From: Kerstersia sp052103615
GTDB taxonomy: Bacteria; Pseudomonadota; Gammaproteobacteria; Burkholderiales; Burkholderiaceae_B
DNA length: 57,169 nt
NCBI RefSeq assembly: GCF_052103615.1
Contig: NZ_JBQEKA010000015.1
Coordinates: forward strand, 1 to 57,169
Direction of reading: 5' to 3'
Shown here: positions 44,209-54,294 of the stretch, in pieces
Numbering within the stretch: position 1 is the first letter of the stretch
Layout: the number at the start of each line of letters is the position of its first letter
Position numbers and translations under genes: made by a program
Notes under the pieces: model-generated
What the model saw: the letters and a program-made list of their open reading frames with translations, nothing else
Told to the model about the DNA's origin: nothing
The model's database searches: none

Positions 44209-45663
44209 TTAGATGACGTAGAGATCGACGTATTCGTTGACTGGCATGTCTTCCAGCTTCGCCTGGTCCAGGCTGACAGCCAGGATAGCCTCTTGCTGGC
44301 GGGCGGGGAACTGGCGTGCCAGGTTGGTGCGGAACTTGGCTTCCAGCAGGGGAATGCCCTGCTCGCGGCGGCGCTTGTGGCCGATGGGGTATTCCACCAC
44401 GACCTCTTCCAGGCGGCTGCCGTCGTTGAATTCCACGGTCAGGGCATTGGCGATGCTTCGCTTTTCCGGGTTGTGGTAGTCGGCGGTAAATTGCGGATCT
44501 TCCACGCAATGTATCTTGGCGCGCAGCGCGTCGATGCCGGTATCGTTTTGCGCGAAGGCATCTTCATAGTGCGCCGCCACCAGGTTGCCGTGGATCAGCG
44601 GGACGGCAACCATATACTGGATGCAGTGATCGCGGTCTGCCGGGTTGTTCAGCGGCCCTTGCTTGTCGATGATGCGAATGCAAGCTTCGTGGGTGCGGAT
44701 GGTGATCTTGCGGATGTCATCCACCGATTTGCCTGCCGCCTTAAGCTGGCCGTGCAGCGTCACTGCCGCTTCGACTGCCGTCTGGCTGTGGAATTCGGCC
44801 GGGAAGCTGATCTTGAACAGCACGTTTTCCATCACATAGGAACCGTAGCTGCGCTGGAATTTGAACGGCTGGCCCTTGAACAAGACGTCGTAGAACCCCC
44901 AGGTCTTGGCCGTGAGCACGCTGGGATAGCCCATTTCGCCGGTTTTGGCGATCAGGGCCAGGCGTACCGCGCGGCTGGTGGCGTCGCCTGCTGCCCAGCT
45001 CTTGCGGCTGCCCGCATTGGGCGCGTGGCGATAGGTGCGCAACGATTGGCCATCCACCCAGGCCAGCGAAACGGCGTTGATGATCTCGTCACGCGACAAA
45101 CCCAGCATTTCCGCCACGACAGCGGTCGATGCCACTTTGACCAGAACGACGTGATCCAGGCCCACCTTGTTGAACGAGTTTTCCAGCGCGATGATGCCCT
45201 GGATTTCATGGGCTTTGATCATGCCCGTCAGAACGTCGCGCATGGTCAGCGGCGTCTTGCCCTGTGCCACGCGGTTGCGGCTGATCCAGTCGGCGGTCGC
45301 CAGGATGCCGCCCAGGTTGTCGCTGGGGTGGCCCCATTCAGCCGCCAGCCAGGTGTCGTTGAAATCCAGCCAGCGGATCATGGCGCCGATGTTGAAGGCC
45401 GCCTGTACCGGGTCGAGCTGGAACTGGGTGCCGGGCACTTTGGCGCCGTGCGGCACGATGGTGCCCGGCACGACCGGGCCAAGCAGCTTGCGGCAAGCCG
45501 GGTATTCCAGCGCTTCCAAGCCGCAGCCCAGCGTGTCGATCAGGCAATTGCGGGCCGTCTCGTAGGCCAGCGACGACTCGATGCGATAGTTGAGAACGTA
45601 ATCGGCGATATCGACCAGCACCTGATCGGGATCGGGACGGACATTGGAAATATGTGCGGACAT
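44209..45663 (-). CDS. prpD: 2-Methylcitrate dehydratase
   Basis: A 484-residue iron-independent MmgE/PrpD dehydratase that converts 2-methylcitrate to 2-methyl-cis-aconitate. The family pattern is clear: YETARNCLIDTLGCGLEAL, the GTQFQLDPVQAAFNIGAMIR region with WLDFNDTWLAAEWGHPSDN, and KISFPAEFHSQTAVEAAV. The C-terminus ends NEYVDLYVI. The length matches bacterial PrpD. It lies 93 bp after prpC and belongs to the same operon. Confidence 0.95.
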   Translation of the reverse strand: MSAHISNVRPDPDQVLVDIADYVLNYRIESSLAYETARNCLIDTLGCGLEALEYPACRKLLGPVVPGTIVPHGAKVPGTQFQLDPVQAAFNIGAMIRWLDFNDTWLAAEWGHPSDNLGGILATADWISRNRVAQGKTPLTMRDVLTGMIKAHEIQGIIALENSFNKVGLDHVVLVKVASTAVVAEMLGLSRDEIINAVSLAWVDGQSLRTYRHAPNAGSRKSWAAGDATSRAVRLALIAKTGEMGYPSVLTAKTWGFYDVLFKGQPFKFQRSYGSYVMENVLFKISFPAEFHSQTAVEAAVTLHGQLKAAGKSVDDIRKITIRTHEACIRIIDKQGPLNNPADRDHCIQYMVAVPLIHGNLVAAHYEDAFAQNDTGIDALRAKIHCVEDPQFTADYHNPEKRSIANALTVEFNDGSRLEEVVVEYPIGHKRRREQGIPLLEAKFRTNLARQFPARQQEAILAVSLDQAKLEDMPVNEYVDLYVI

Positions 45664-45755
45664 GGAGGCTTCTCGTCTTTCAAAAATATTGGGTCATGCA
45701 TGCCGGCCCGCAGGCCGGCACGGCGTCACTGCGGCAGATGCCGCAGCAGCGGTTC

Positions 45756-46916
45756 TTACACACTGCGCTTGGCCAACGGCACAAACTTCTGGTCTTCCGG
45801 GCCAACATAGTTGGCGCTCGGGCGAATGATCTTGCCGTCCTGGCGCTGTTCGATGGCATGCGCGCTCCAGCCTGCCGTGCGGGCCAGCACGAACAGCGGC
45901 GTGAAGTGCGCGGTGGGCACGCCCATCATGTGGTAGCTCACGGCGCTGAACCAGTCGAGGTTGGGGAACATTTTCTTGACGTCCCACATGACGGTTTCCA
46001 GGCGTTCGGCGATGTCGAACAGACGCACGGTGCCAGCCTCTTTGGAGAGATCACGCGCCACTTCCTTGATGACCTTGTTGCGCGGATCGCTGACGGTATA
46101 GACCGGGTGACCAAAACCAATCACGACTTCCTTGCGTTCCACCCGGGCGCGGATGTCGGCTTCAGCTTCGTCCGGGCTGGCATAGCGGTTCTGAATTTCA
46201 AACGCGACTTCGTTGGCGCCGCCATGCTTAGGGCCGCGCAGCGCGCCGATGGCGCCTGTGATCGCCGAGTACAGGTCAGCGCCGGTGCCGGTAATGACGC
46301 GGCAAGCAAAGGTCGATGCGTTGAATTCGTGCTCGGCGTACAGGATCAGGCTGGTGTGCATGGCTTCGACCCAGGAAGCCGACGGTTTCTTGCCATGCAG
46401 CAGATGCAGATAATGGCCGCCAATGGAATCATCATCGGTTTCCACTTCGATGCGTCGCCCGTTGTTGGCATAGTGATACCAGTACATCAGCGCGGAACCC
46501 AGCGACGCCATGAGCTTGTCGGCAATATCGCGGGCGCCGGGCAGGTTGTGGTCGTCTTTTTCGGGCTGGATGGTGCCTAGCGCCGAGACATAGGTGCGCA
46601 TCACATCCATGGGGTGCGCGGCGGCGGGCAAGGCTTCCAACACGGAACGGACTTGCACCGGCAGGCCGCGCAGGCTTTTCAGCTTGGTTTTGTAGGCATT
46701 CAGTTCTGCCTGATTGGGCAGCTTGCCATGCACCAGCAAATACGCGATTTCTTCGAATTCGCTGCCATTGGCCAGATCCAGGATGTCATAACCCCGGTAA
46801 TGCAGGTCATTACCGCTGCGGCCAACCGTACACAAGGCGGTATTGCCCGCCACGATGCCAGACAGGGCCACGGATTTTTTGGGTTTGATGCCCGTGGAAG
46901 TCGTTTCTGCACTCAT
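45756..46916 (-). CDS. prpC: 2-Methylcitrate synthase
   Basis: A 386-residue citrate-synthase-fold enzyme that condenses propionyl-CoA with oxaloacetate. The catalytic His and Asp regions are LILYAEHEFNASTFACRV and GPKHGGANEVAFE for the first part and FGHPVYTVSDPR in the middle, with RPSANYVGP near the end. GIVAGNTALCTVGRSGNDLHYRGYDI (residues about 20-45) is typical of PrpC. The start MSAETT is supported by GAGGAG about 8 nt upstream. It is the first gene of the prp operon, divergent from its presumed regulator. Confidence 0.94.
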   Translation of the reverse strand: MSAETTSTGIKPKKSVALSGIVAGNTALCTVGRSGNDLHYRGYDILDLANGSEFEEIAYLLVHGKLPNQAELNAYKTKLKSLRGLPVQVRSVLEALPAAAHPMDVMRTYVSALGTIQPEKDDHNLPGARDIADKLMASLGSALMYWYHYANNGRRIEVETDDDSIGGHYLHLLHGKKPSASWVEAMHTSLILYAEHEFNASTFACRVITGTGADLYSAITGAIGALRGPKHGGANEVAFEIQNRYASPDEAEADIRARVERKEVVIGFGHPVYTVSDPRNKVIKEVARDLSKEAGTVRLFDIAERLETVMWDVKKMFPNLDWFSAVSYHMMGVPTAHFTPLFVLARTAGWSAHAIEQRQDGKIIRPSANYVGPEDQKFVPLAKRSV

Positions 46917-47246
46917 GTTTGCTCTCCTCGTTTTCCTCGCGGTGTCTGCCTTTGCATTCATGCCGCTGCACTAAGGGAGAACTTCGGCCCTGAGGCCGGA
47001 GCTGCTCCGCCACAATACCGGGCGCCTGAAGCGCCTTGAGATGCGCTGCCGGGGGTCTGGCCAGAAAGCCTGGGCAGATGTCTCGGCAGCCGGTCATCGA
47101 ATGGCCTTTTTTTATTTGCAGTCTATGCAAGACTACCTGCCGTGTCACTCTTAACAAGGCGAAATTCGGCGTACCTGACGCATTAGTTTTGCAAACTTTG
47201 CGAATAAAATAGGCTCTTCAGGGTTGGCCGCAGAGGGTGAACAGAC
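46917..47246. promoter_or_regulatory. Divergent control region of the prp operon
   Basis: A 330-bp gap between prpC and the regulator gene. It becomes AT-rich next to the regulator and holds the TTTGCAAA-type operator at 47188-47204. The part near prpC is GC-rich and shows no gene. Confidence 0.5.
47188..47204. promoter_or_regulatory. RamB/PrpR-like operator
   Basis: The palindrome TTTGCAAA (47188-47195) is followed after one base by TTTGCGAA (47197-47204). The segment AAACTTTGCGAA is close to the AACTTTGCAAA-type motif known for actinobacterial RamB/PrpR, relatives of the adjacent regulator. It lies 43 bp upstream of the regulator start codon. Confidence 0.55.
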
Positions 47247-48710
47247 ATGCGTAAAGTCTTTATGGGAGTTCGGCTGCGCCGGCTGCGCGAAGAGCGCGGC
47301 ATGACGCAAGCGGCGCTGGCGCGCACGCTGGGGCTATCGCCCAGCTATCTCAACCAGCTGGAGAAAAACCAGCGGCCTTTGACGATGCCGGTCTTGCTGC
47401 GTCTGAATGAAACACTGGATGTCGATATCCAGCGTTTTTCCGATGATGGTGAGGCGCGCATGGTGGCCGCGCTGCGTGAGGTCACGGCCAGCCTGCCCGC
47501 TTCTGCGGTGGGCGGCACGGATGACGCGCGTATTTCTCTGGCGGAAATCCGTGAAATCGCCGCCAATATGCCTGCCGTGGGGCGGGTGCTGATTCAGTTG
47601 CACCGGCGGCATCGCGAAGCGCTGGAACGCCTGGACAATCTGGCTGAAGTGCTGGCGGGCGACGATGCTGGCGACCGTGGCCGCGCCCTGGCCGCCCCGG
47701 ACCAGCCCTATGAAGAAGTGCGGGATTTCTTTTTCACGCACCACAATCACTTTGCCGAACTGGACTGCTGCGCCGAACGCTGTTTTGAAGAATGGGCGCT
47801 GGCGGACTGCCCGCCACAACGCCTGGCCGACCGCCTGGCGGCAAGGCTGTCGGCGCGCCATGGCATCACCGTGCGCTTGCATCCGCCCGGCCCTGGCCTG
47901 CAACGCCGGCTCGATGCCGCAGCAGGCGAATTGTTATTGTCGCCCGCCCTGGCCCCCGGCCAGCAGGTATTCCAGCTGGCCACGCAACTGGCTTTTCTGG
48001 AGATGGACGAGACCTTGCACCGCATGTCGGAAGCGCCCCGTTTTTCCGGTGATGAAGTCCGGCGCCTGGTCCGGCTGGGGCTGGCCAATTATTTCGCCGG
48101 CGCGCTGATCCTGCCCTATGGCCGCTTTCTGGCGGCCGCTCAGGCCCTGCGCTACGACATTGACCTGCTGGGGCAACAATTCGGCGTCAGTTTTGAAACC
48201 ATCTGCCACCGGCTGAGCACCATGCAGCGCCCGGATGCCACCGGTGTCCCGTTCTTCTTTATTCGCGTGGACCGCGCTGGCAATATTTCCAAGCGGCAAT
48301 CCGCCGCCCATTTCCACTTCTCGCGCATTGGCGGCACCTGTCCGCTCTGGAATGTGTACGAAGCGTTTTCCCATCCCGGCCGCATTCTGCGGCAGTTGGC
48401 GCGCATGCCGGATGGCCGGGTCTATTTATGGATTGCCCGCACCGTGTCGCACCAGACCGGGGGCTTCGGCGAACCGGAGAAAATGTTTGCCGTCGCCCTG
48501 GGGTGCGACATCGAACACGCGCATCGCCTGATCTACGCCCAAGGGCTGGACCTGCATGACCCGCAAGCCCCCACGCCCATCGGTATGGGCTGCAAAGTCT
48601 GTGAACGGCCCAGCTGTCCTCAGCGGGCCTTTCCGTACATAGGCGGCAAACTGGCCGTCAGCGAAGAGGTCGGCAGTGTGTCTCCCTACCCGCTGGCCCT
48701 GAATGGCTGA
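47247..48710 (+). CDS. XRE/IrrE-type short-chain fatty-acyl regulator
   Basis: A 487-residue regulator of the RamB/PrpR type. The N-terminal XRE helix-turn-helix (residues 8-62: RLRRLREERGMTQAALARTL, then GLSPSYLNQLEKNQRPL) is followed by a linker, an ImmA/IrrE-like region (DRLAARLSARHGITVRL and LATQLAFLEMDETLH), and a DUF2083-like C-terminal domain. That domain contains GMGCKVCERPSCPQRAFP, a cysteine cluster also present in Mycobacterium PrpR, where it binds an Fe-S cluster. Its divergent position to prpC suggests control of propionate use through an acyl-CoA or methylcitrate signal. Confidence 0.88.
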   Translation: MRKVFMGVRLRRLREERGMTQAALARTLGLSPSYLNQLEKNQRPLTMPVLLRLNETLDVDIQRFSDDGEARMVAALREVTASLPASAVGGTDDARISLAEIREIAANMPAVGRVLIQLHRRHREALERLDNLAEVLAGDDAGDRGRALAAPDQPYEEVRDFFFTHHNHFAELDCCAERCFEEWALADCPPQRLADRLAARLSARHGITVRLHPPGPGLQRRLDAAAGELLLSPALAPGQQVFQLATQLAFLEMDETLHRMSEAPRFSGDEVRRLVRLGLANYFAGALILPYGRFLAAAQALRYDIDLLGQQFGVSFETICHRLSTMQRPDATGVPFFFIRVDRAGNISKRQSAAHFHFSRIGGTCPLWNVYEAFSHPGRILRQLARMPDGRVYLWIARTVSHQTGGFGEPEKMFAVALGCDIEHAHRLIYAQGLDLHDPQAPTPIGMGCKVCERPSCPQRAFPYIGGKLAVSEEVGSVSPYPLALNG

Positions 48711-48843
48711 GGCCGCTGCCTGCTGGCGCGCCCTGGTCCTGATAGTGCTGAAAATCCCCGCTAACCGCCGCCAGCCCCCGCTAACCCCCGCCAGCGCCGC
48801 CCGGCAAGCCGGGCGCGGGCGAAGGCAGCCAGGCCCTCTGGCA

Positions 48844-51354
48844 TTACATATACGTCAGCCAGCCGGTTGATTGGAAGCTCCAATCCGGGCGGCCGCCGAT
48901 ATCAAAGGACCACAGCAGTATGGCATTGAAAATCATGTCCGCATTCGGGTTATCGCGCTGCAATTGCAAACGGAACACCACGGATTCCCCTTTGCGGATC
49001 ACCTGCCCATTCTGCAAGCCATCGAAATTGGCGCTGAAATCCGCCGTATCCGAACTCGCCTTGAGATTCTGAATGGTGTAGTCCTTGTCAAACGCCGTCA
49101 GACGGTAATAGCTGACATTCGGATCGACGGTAGGCCGGAAGGAGTAGCGGTTCACATAGTCCTGCTGGCGGTTAGGCAGCACGCGCTGCGTCACCTGGGT
49201 TTCATCGACGGACTCAGCCGTTTTCAACTGTTCGAGCAACAGCGTCGGGAAACTGGCGCGCGCCACCACCGGCACGCTCAGCGAGTAAGGGCCTACCGTG
49301 ACGGAACCGTCATACACCAGCGCTTCCAGCGAATAGGTGCCCGGTACCGTGGGCGCCAGGATCTGTTTCGGGCACGACCAGCTGCGTGCCTTGAGGATTT
49401 CCCCCCAATACTGCATCAGGGTCAGGCCCGCCGCCGCCAGGGAAGCATCCGAAGCCGTGCGGCCGTTCTGGCATGCCGTGTCGGACGCGAAGGCAAACTG
49501 CTGGCCTGCGGGCTCGCCCGTCAGATTCCACAGATAGGTCATGGTGTCGCCGTCAGGGTCATAGGCATTGGCATCGACCGCAAAAGACTTGTGCACCACC
49601 ACATCTTCCGTCACCTGAGTCACGCCGCTCGTATAGGTGCGCCGCTCCCTGACACCCAGCACCAGGGGCTGCTCCGCGGTATAGGGCTGATCCAGCGCAG
49701 GCCGCACGACAGGCGCATGGTTTTCAGACTTGGCCTTGATGGTGATGTACTCAGGGCGGTTATTGGCGTAATAGTTCGGAAAGCCCCATTCATCCGTCAC
49801 GGACAGACGCGCCGTGTAGTAGCCCGGCTTATCAAGCAACAGCAAGGGCCGTTCGACCTTGGCATTGTCGAACGCCGTAGTGCTGCCGTCGGGGCTATCT
49901 ACCAGTTCCCAGCGGAAAACCAGGCGGTTGCCATCCACATCTGAACTGTTGCTGCCCGACAGCGACGCTTTTTCCCCCACCATGAAGTTGGTATTGCCGG
50001 TGGCGCTGCTGGCTTCGGCGCGCGGCGCATGGTTCGCGCCCAGCGTCACGTGATACGTCTGGCGCACAGTATTGCTATAGGCGCCCTTGCTGTCCTTGAG
50101 CCGCGCTTCAATCACATAATCGCCCTCGACCTTGGGGATGAAGCCGCTATCCCAATAGGAAGTACTGAGCGTGGAATCCGTCACCGGATCGAATCCGGCA
50201 GGATAGGAAATCCAGGTCCACTCATACACATAGCTATCGCCATCGGGATCATGGGCGGCACGGTCGCTGGTGAAGATGACCTTCTGCTTGCCGCGCTCGA
50301 TCTCATAGGTATTGTTGCCGGACGGCGGCAGCGGCGAGGCCAGGACAGGCGGCATGTTTTCCGCCCCTTCCGGCGCTTGCGCGCGCAGGCCCAGCATGAC
50401 TGAAGAACGCGTCACGCCGTCATAGACATGCAGCGTCACATAATAGGTTGCGGCGACATCGGGCGTGAAAGTCACGGACGCCGTGCGCTCGCCCTGCATG
50501 ACGGACTGGGACCCGATAGGCAAGCCGTTGGAATTCCCGTTGCCCAGGAAATCCCAGCGGTACTGCATATGCGCGGTTTCACCGGGCCGGTCGGGATCGG
50601 TGCTCAATTCCGCCCCCAGCGTGACCGGCTGGCCGCGCACCACCGTCAAGGTCTTGCCATTGACCGATTCACCATTCTGGCTGATGACAGCCACCGGCGG
50701 CACATTCGCTGCCACGACCTTGATATCGACTTCATCAGCCACGCTGATCATGTCGTCATAACGTACCGTCAGCGCCGCTTTGTAATCGCCAGTCTTGTCC
50801 GCCGTGAACCGGGGTTTGACCAGGGTGGCATCATCCAACGCCGCCGCGCTGCCCTCGGGCCGGCTGACCAGCACCCAGGCATAGCGCAGCCGTACCGCAT
50901 CCCCTTGATAGGGCGGCTGGCTGCCCGAGCCATCGAGCTGCACGGCTCCCGGCAAGGTCGCGATATCCTCGCCCGCATTGGCAACCGGCACTTTACTGAA
51001 GGCCGTCACCGTCATCTGCGCTTCCGCGCCGCGCTGGCCGTCCGTCACCGTCAGGCCAACCTGATAATCGCCCACACGGTCCGGGGTCAGCGCGCTCTTG
51101 GCCTGATCCGGCGTGGCCAGCGCCGCTTTGCTGGCTGGCGGCTTGCCACGCAGTTTCCAGGCATAGCCTGGCGACCCGCCAGCATCAGTGCTGCTGGAGA
51201 ACGTAATGGTCTGGCCGACCTCGACCAGGGTTTTGTCAGCACTGATGCTGACGCTGGGCGCGGCGCTGCCGCCGCCATCCCCGCCACCGCCGCATGCCGC
51301 CAGCAAGAGCGTCATGCCCAGTCCGGCCAGGGAGTGTTTGAAAATGGAACTCAT
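48844..51354 (-). CDS. PKD/cadherin-like repeat lipoprotein
   Basis: An 836-residue surface-type lipoprotein. The signal ends in the lipobox LLLAAC, followed by a flexible GGGGDGGG tether. The rest is a chain of about six Ig-like modules of roughly 90-110 residues with PKD hallmarks, such as GDYQVGLTVTDGQRG, GDYKAALTVRYDD, AATYYVTLHVYDG and PGYYTARLSVTDEWG, and DPDGDS/DPDGDT calcium-like turns. The C-terminus (SFQSTGWLTYM) is not a PKD motif. It lies 55 bp after the TonB receptor, so it is probably co-transcribed and may be an accessory ligand-binding protein. The start MSSIFKHS has a GGAGG site. Confidence 0.8.
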   Translation of the reverse strand: MSSIFKHSLAGLGMTLLLAACGGGGDGGGSAAPSVSISADKTLVEVGQTITFSSSTDAGGSPGYAWKLRGKPPASKAALATPDQAKSALTPDRVGDYQVGLTVTDGQRGAEAQMTVTAFSKVPVANAGEDIATLPGAVQLDGSGSQPPYQGDAVRLRYAWVLVSRPEGSAAALDDATLVKPRFTADKTGDYKAALTVRYDDMISVADEVDIKVVAANVPPVAVISQNGESVNGKTLTVVRGQPVTLGAELSTDPDRPGETAHMQYRWDFLGNGNSNGLPIGSQSVMQGERTASVTFTPDVAATYYVTLHVYDGVTRSSVMLGLRAQAPEGAENMPPVLASPLPPSGNNTYEIERGKQKVIFTSDRAAHDPDGDSYVYEWTWISYPAGFDPVTDSTLSTSYWDSGFIPKVEGDYVIEARLKDSKGAYSNTVRQTYHVTLGANHAPRAEASSATGNTNFMVGEKASLSGSNSSDVDGNRLVFRWELVDSPDGSTTAFDNAKVERPLLLLDKPGYYTARLSVTDEWGFPNYYANNRPEYITIKAKSENHAPVVRPALDQPYTAEQPLVLGVRERRTYTSGVTQVTEDVVVHKSFAVDANAYDPDGDTMTYLWNLTGEPAGQQFAFASDTACQNGRTASDASLAAAGLTLMQYWGEILKARSWSCPKQILAPTVPGTYSLEALVYDGSVTVGPYSLSVPVVARASFPTLLLEQLKTAESVDETQVTQRVLPNRQQDYVNRYSFRPTVDPNVSYYRLTAFDKDYTIQNLKASSDTADFSANFDGLQNGQVIRKGESVVFRLQLQRDNPNADMIFNAILLWSFDIGGRPDWSFQSTGWLTYM

Positions 51355-51408
51355 GAAATCAAGCCTCCGGGGGCCTATGCCCCCTTGGAAAAATCGACGC
51401 GAAGACAA

Positions 51409-54183
51409 TCAGAAAGAAACCGTGGCACTCAGGCGCGCCGTGCGGCCAGGCGACGGCACCAGCCCCAGGCTGAGCGCATCGAGGTAATAGCGGTCGGTAA
51501 AGTTGTCGATATTGAAGTCCACACTGAGACTGTCATTCACCTTATAGGAAGCGAACAGATCGAACACCTTGTAAGCATGCCATTCCACCGGCGCCGTCGA
51601 GGCCAGGCCAATGTTGCTGGAAGCCTGGTTATTGTTTTCCGGCACAGGATTACGCTTGCCCATGAAGGTGCCGCGCACCCCCATCGTCAGGCGCTGGTCG
51701 AACAGGCGCGTGCCGATGGTCGCCGTGGCATGCCACTTGGGCGGAATCATGTTGTTGATGTAGCTGTTGGCGATCCCGTAGTCCGTGCACGCATAACGGC
51801 GGTAGCTGCCTGTCAGGCAAGTCTCGATCTTGGTATAGCGAGTCGCGCCAAAGTCAGTGAACAGGAAGCCCAGGTCATAGGAGCCGCTGACTTCCAGGCC
51901 ATTGAAAGTCGCCCGGTCGATATTGCGCATGCGCCAGAAGGAATTCTGCCCGGTAGAGGTATCTTCCCAGGTATTGCTGATGGTGCGCGTCAGGTAATTA
52001 CGCACGGTATTGCGGAAATAGGAAAATTTCAGGCGCAAGTGATCGTTTGAAGCCAGCACGCCGTCCTGGAAAATGTTCAGGCCGAATTCGCGGTTGTAGG
52101 CGTGCTCGGGTTTGAGATCGGAATCCAGCGTCGGCGTCACGGAAAAACCGCTGGCGCTTTCGAACAGGCTGGGCATGCGGATAGCTTCGGCATACAGGCC
52201 ATAGACCTGCCAGCCATCGGCGAATTCCCAGGTTGCGCTGAGGGTGGGCGTTACCCCCGTCTTGCGGTTGCTGTAGAACACCGGATCGCAGCGGCCGTCA
52301 TTATCGGCATCCACGCAGAACGCGCTTTCTTCGTCGATCTCAATCGCGTTGTCATCCTGCACCCGGAAGCGCGTGTAACGCAGCCCCGCATCCAGGGTCA
52401 GGCTATCCACCGGTTTCCATTGCAGGGAAGTGAACAGACTGTATTCCGTCCGATTGCCGTCACGATAAAAGCTGTTGTCCGCCCGGGGCGTATCACCCAG
52501 CGCATGGGATCCGATTTTTTCCCATTGCGCGGACGCGCCATAGTCCAGGCGGATGCTGCCCAGCCGGTAGATCATCATGGTATTGCTGAGATCCAGGCCG
52601 CGCCGCTTGTACTTTTCCCGGCCATTGAGCGAACCGCCTGACACCTGGCCCACAGTTTCCGAATAATTGCGGTTGAGCGTATCCGTGTCCGTCAGCCAGG
52701 CATTCAGGCGCAGGTCGATCAAATCATTGTCCTGCGGATTCCAGCGATAGCGCGAGGTGTAGGTCTTGACCGTCACTTCGCTGTTTTCCGTCTGCTCGGC
52801 GTTGCCGAACCAGATCAGCTGGGAAGGCATCAGCTGGCCGTAGCTGCTGTCGTAACGCATGAAGCCCAGTTCCAGCTCCTGGTCAGACGGCAACCAGGTC
52901 TTGGCCTTGAGCAGGGTCGAATTGCTTTTGTAATTGCTGTTGACGATCAGCTCTTCGCCGCGAAAACGGGAGGCGCCTTCCAGCTTGGGCACCACCTGCG
53001 TATAGAAACCCCGGTTATATTTTTCGCTGAGATCCAGCCAGGGCGTCTGGCCGTGTTTGCCAGCGTAATAATTGCCCTGCTCCCGGTGCGCGTACGCGGC
53101 CAGCAAATCCAGATTTTCAAAACGCTTGGCAATGGCGATGCTGCCAGCGTAACTCTTGGGCTTGAAGGTGCCCGGCCGGTTCATGGTCTCTTCCGTGGGG
53201 TAGAGCTGCGCGACATCCGTGCCCTGGCACAACCAGGCGCTGGCGCAATCCTGGCGGTATTCCGTCACGCCGCCCAGCAAACCGCCCACCGACCGGTAGC
53301 CCGACTGGGTGCCGGGTTCCACGGCCGCGCCGCTGTTGTTGCCGATGGCGCTGCCGCGCATGCGGATGCCGAACGTTTCGCCGTCCTTGACGATGTCCGC
53401 CGCCTCCAGCGTGCGCATGCTGACCAGGCCGCCAATGGCGCCACTGCTCTGCGCGGTCATGGTCACGCCTTTGTCGATCTGAATGCCGCCAATCAGGTCC
53501 GGGTCCACGTAGCTGCGTGAAGACACCCCTGAATAGCCGCGATACACCGTGGTTTCCTGGCGCGCGCCGTCAATCAGCACCGGCACCCGGCCTTGGCCCT
53601 GCATCCCGCGGATATTGATATCCAGGCCGCCGCTATTGCGGTTCTCGCCCACCAGCACACCGGGCGTTCCCTTGAAAATATCACCGACCGAGGTGCCGCG
53701 GAAGCGTTCGATGTCATCACGCGAAATATAGCTGGAAGAGCCCGCCTTGCGGTAAGCCTCATCCTTGGGGGAAAGGTCGTCCCCCGTCACGATGACGGTA
53801 TCGAGCACTGACGCATTACTCGCTTGCGGCGCGGCCCGCAGCAGGAAACTGCCATCTTCCAGCTGCCTGGCTTCCAGGCCCGTCCCGGACAGCAGACGCG
53901 CCAGACCTTCGGCCGGCGCATAACGGCCATGCAGGCCGGGGCTTTCCACCCCTTGCGTCAAGGCTGGGGCGCTGCCGACCATGACACCGGCCTGCTGGCC
54001 GAACTGCCCCAGCACCTCGTTCAGGCGCCCGGGCGCAATATTGAAATCCTGCTGATTCGCCGCAGCGGTTTCTGCTGCGACCGCAGCAGGCACGCCAGTG
54101 CCGGGCAGATAGCCCAGCCCCAGGAAAACGGTAATCAGGCAGGCCCGCGTCATATTGGGACGGGGCAGGAAATGAACTGGCAT
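51409..54183 (-). CDS. TonB-dependent receptor with STN signalling domain (heme/siderophore type)
   Basis: A 924-residue outer-membrane receptor. After a signal peptide (about residues 10-37) comes an STN domain (FNIAPGRLNEVLGQFGQQAG, about 45-115), which contacts the FecR-type anti-sigma factor. A TonB-box-like DTVIVTG leads to the plug (GTPGVLVGENRNSGGLDINI, RGMQGQGRVPVLIDGARQE) and a 22-strand barrel ending in ATVSF. Features such as VPVLIDGARQETTVYRGYSG and the final SPGRTARLSATVSF are like the HasR/hemoglobin-receptor group, but the ligand is not certain. The start MPVHFLP is uncertain; other ATGs lie nearby. Confidence 0.88.
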   Translation of the reverse strand: MPVHFLPRPNMTRACLITVFLGLGYLPGTGVPAAVAAETAAANQQDFNIAPGRLNEVLGQFGQQAGVMVGSAPALTQGVESPGLHGRYAPAEGLARLLSGTGLEARQLEDGSFLLRAAPQASNASVLDTVIVTGDDLSPKDEAYRKAGSSSYISRDDIERFRGTSVGDIFKGTPGVLVGENRNSGGLDINIRGMQGQGRVPVLIDGARQETTVYRGYSGVSSRSYVDPDLIGGIQIDKGVTMTAQSSGAIGGLVSMRTLEAADIVKDGETFGIRMRGSAIGNNSGAAVEPGTQSGYRSVGGLLGGVTEYRQDCASAWLCQGTDVAQLYPTEETMNRPGTFKPKSYAGSIAIAKRFENLDLLAAYAHREQGNYYAGKHGQTPWLDLSEKYNRGFYTQVVPKLEGASRFRGEELIVNSNYKSNSTLLKAKTWLPSDQELELGFMRYDSSYGQLMPSQLIWFGNAEQTENSEVTVKTYTSRYRWNPQDNDLIDLRLNAWLTDTDTLNRNYSETVGQVSGGSLNGREKYKRRGLDLSNTMMIYRLGSIRLDYGASAQWEKIGSHALGDTPRADNSFYRDGNRTEYSLFTSLQWKPVDSLTLDAGLRYTRFRVQDDNAIEIDEESAFCVDADNDGRCDPVFYSNRKTGVTPTLSATWEFADGWQVYGLYAEAIRMPSLFESASGFSVTPTLDSDLKPEHAYNREFGLNIFQDGVLASNDHLRLKFSYFRNTVRNYLTRTISNTWEDTSTGQNSFWRMRNIDRATFNGLEVSGSYDLGFLFTDFGATRYTKIETCLTGSYRRYACTDYGIANSYINNMIPPKWHATATIGTRLFDQRLTMGVRGTFMGKRNPVPENNNQASSNIGLASTAPVEWHAYKVFDLFASYKVNDSLSVDFNIDNFTDRYYLDALSLGLVPSPGRTARLSATVSF

Positions 54184-54294
54184 GGCGCGGCATTCCATCA
54201 AAACGGTTGCTGGCGCCCGGAGCATCTCCGGGCGCTTCAGTTCTGTTGTCGCTTGACGCCGTCGAATACGCCGTATTGCTTACAATTCTTACAA

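Noticed and set aside
48756..48815. Short direct repeat CCCCGCTAACC and a CGCCCGGC hairpin after the prp regulator gene
   Set aside because: Simple C-rich duplication between convergent genes without T-run; no supported function.
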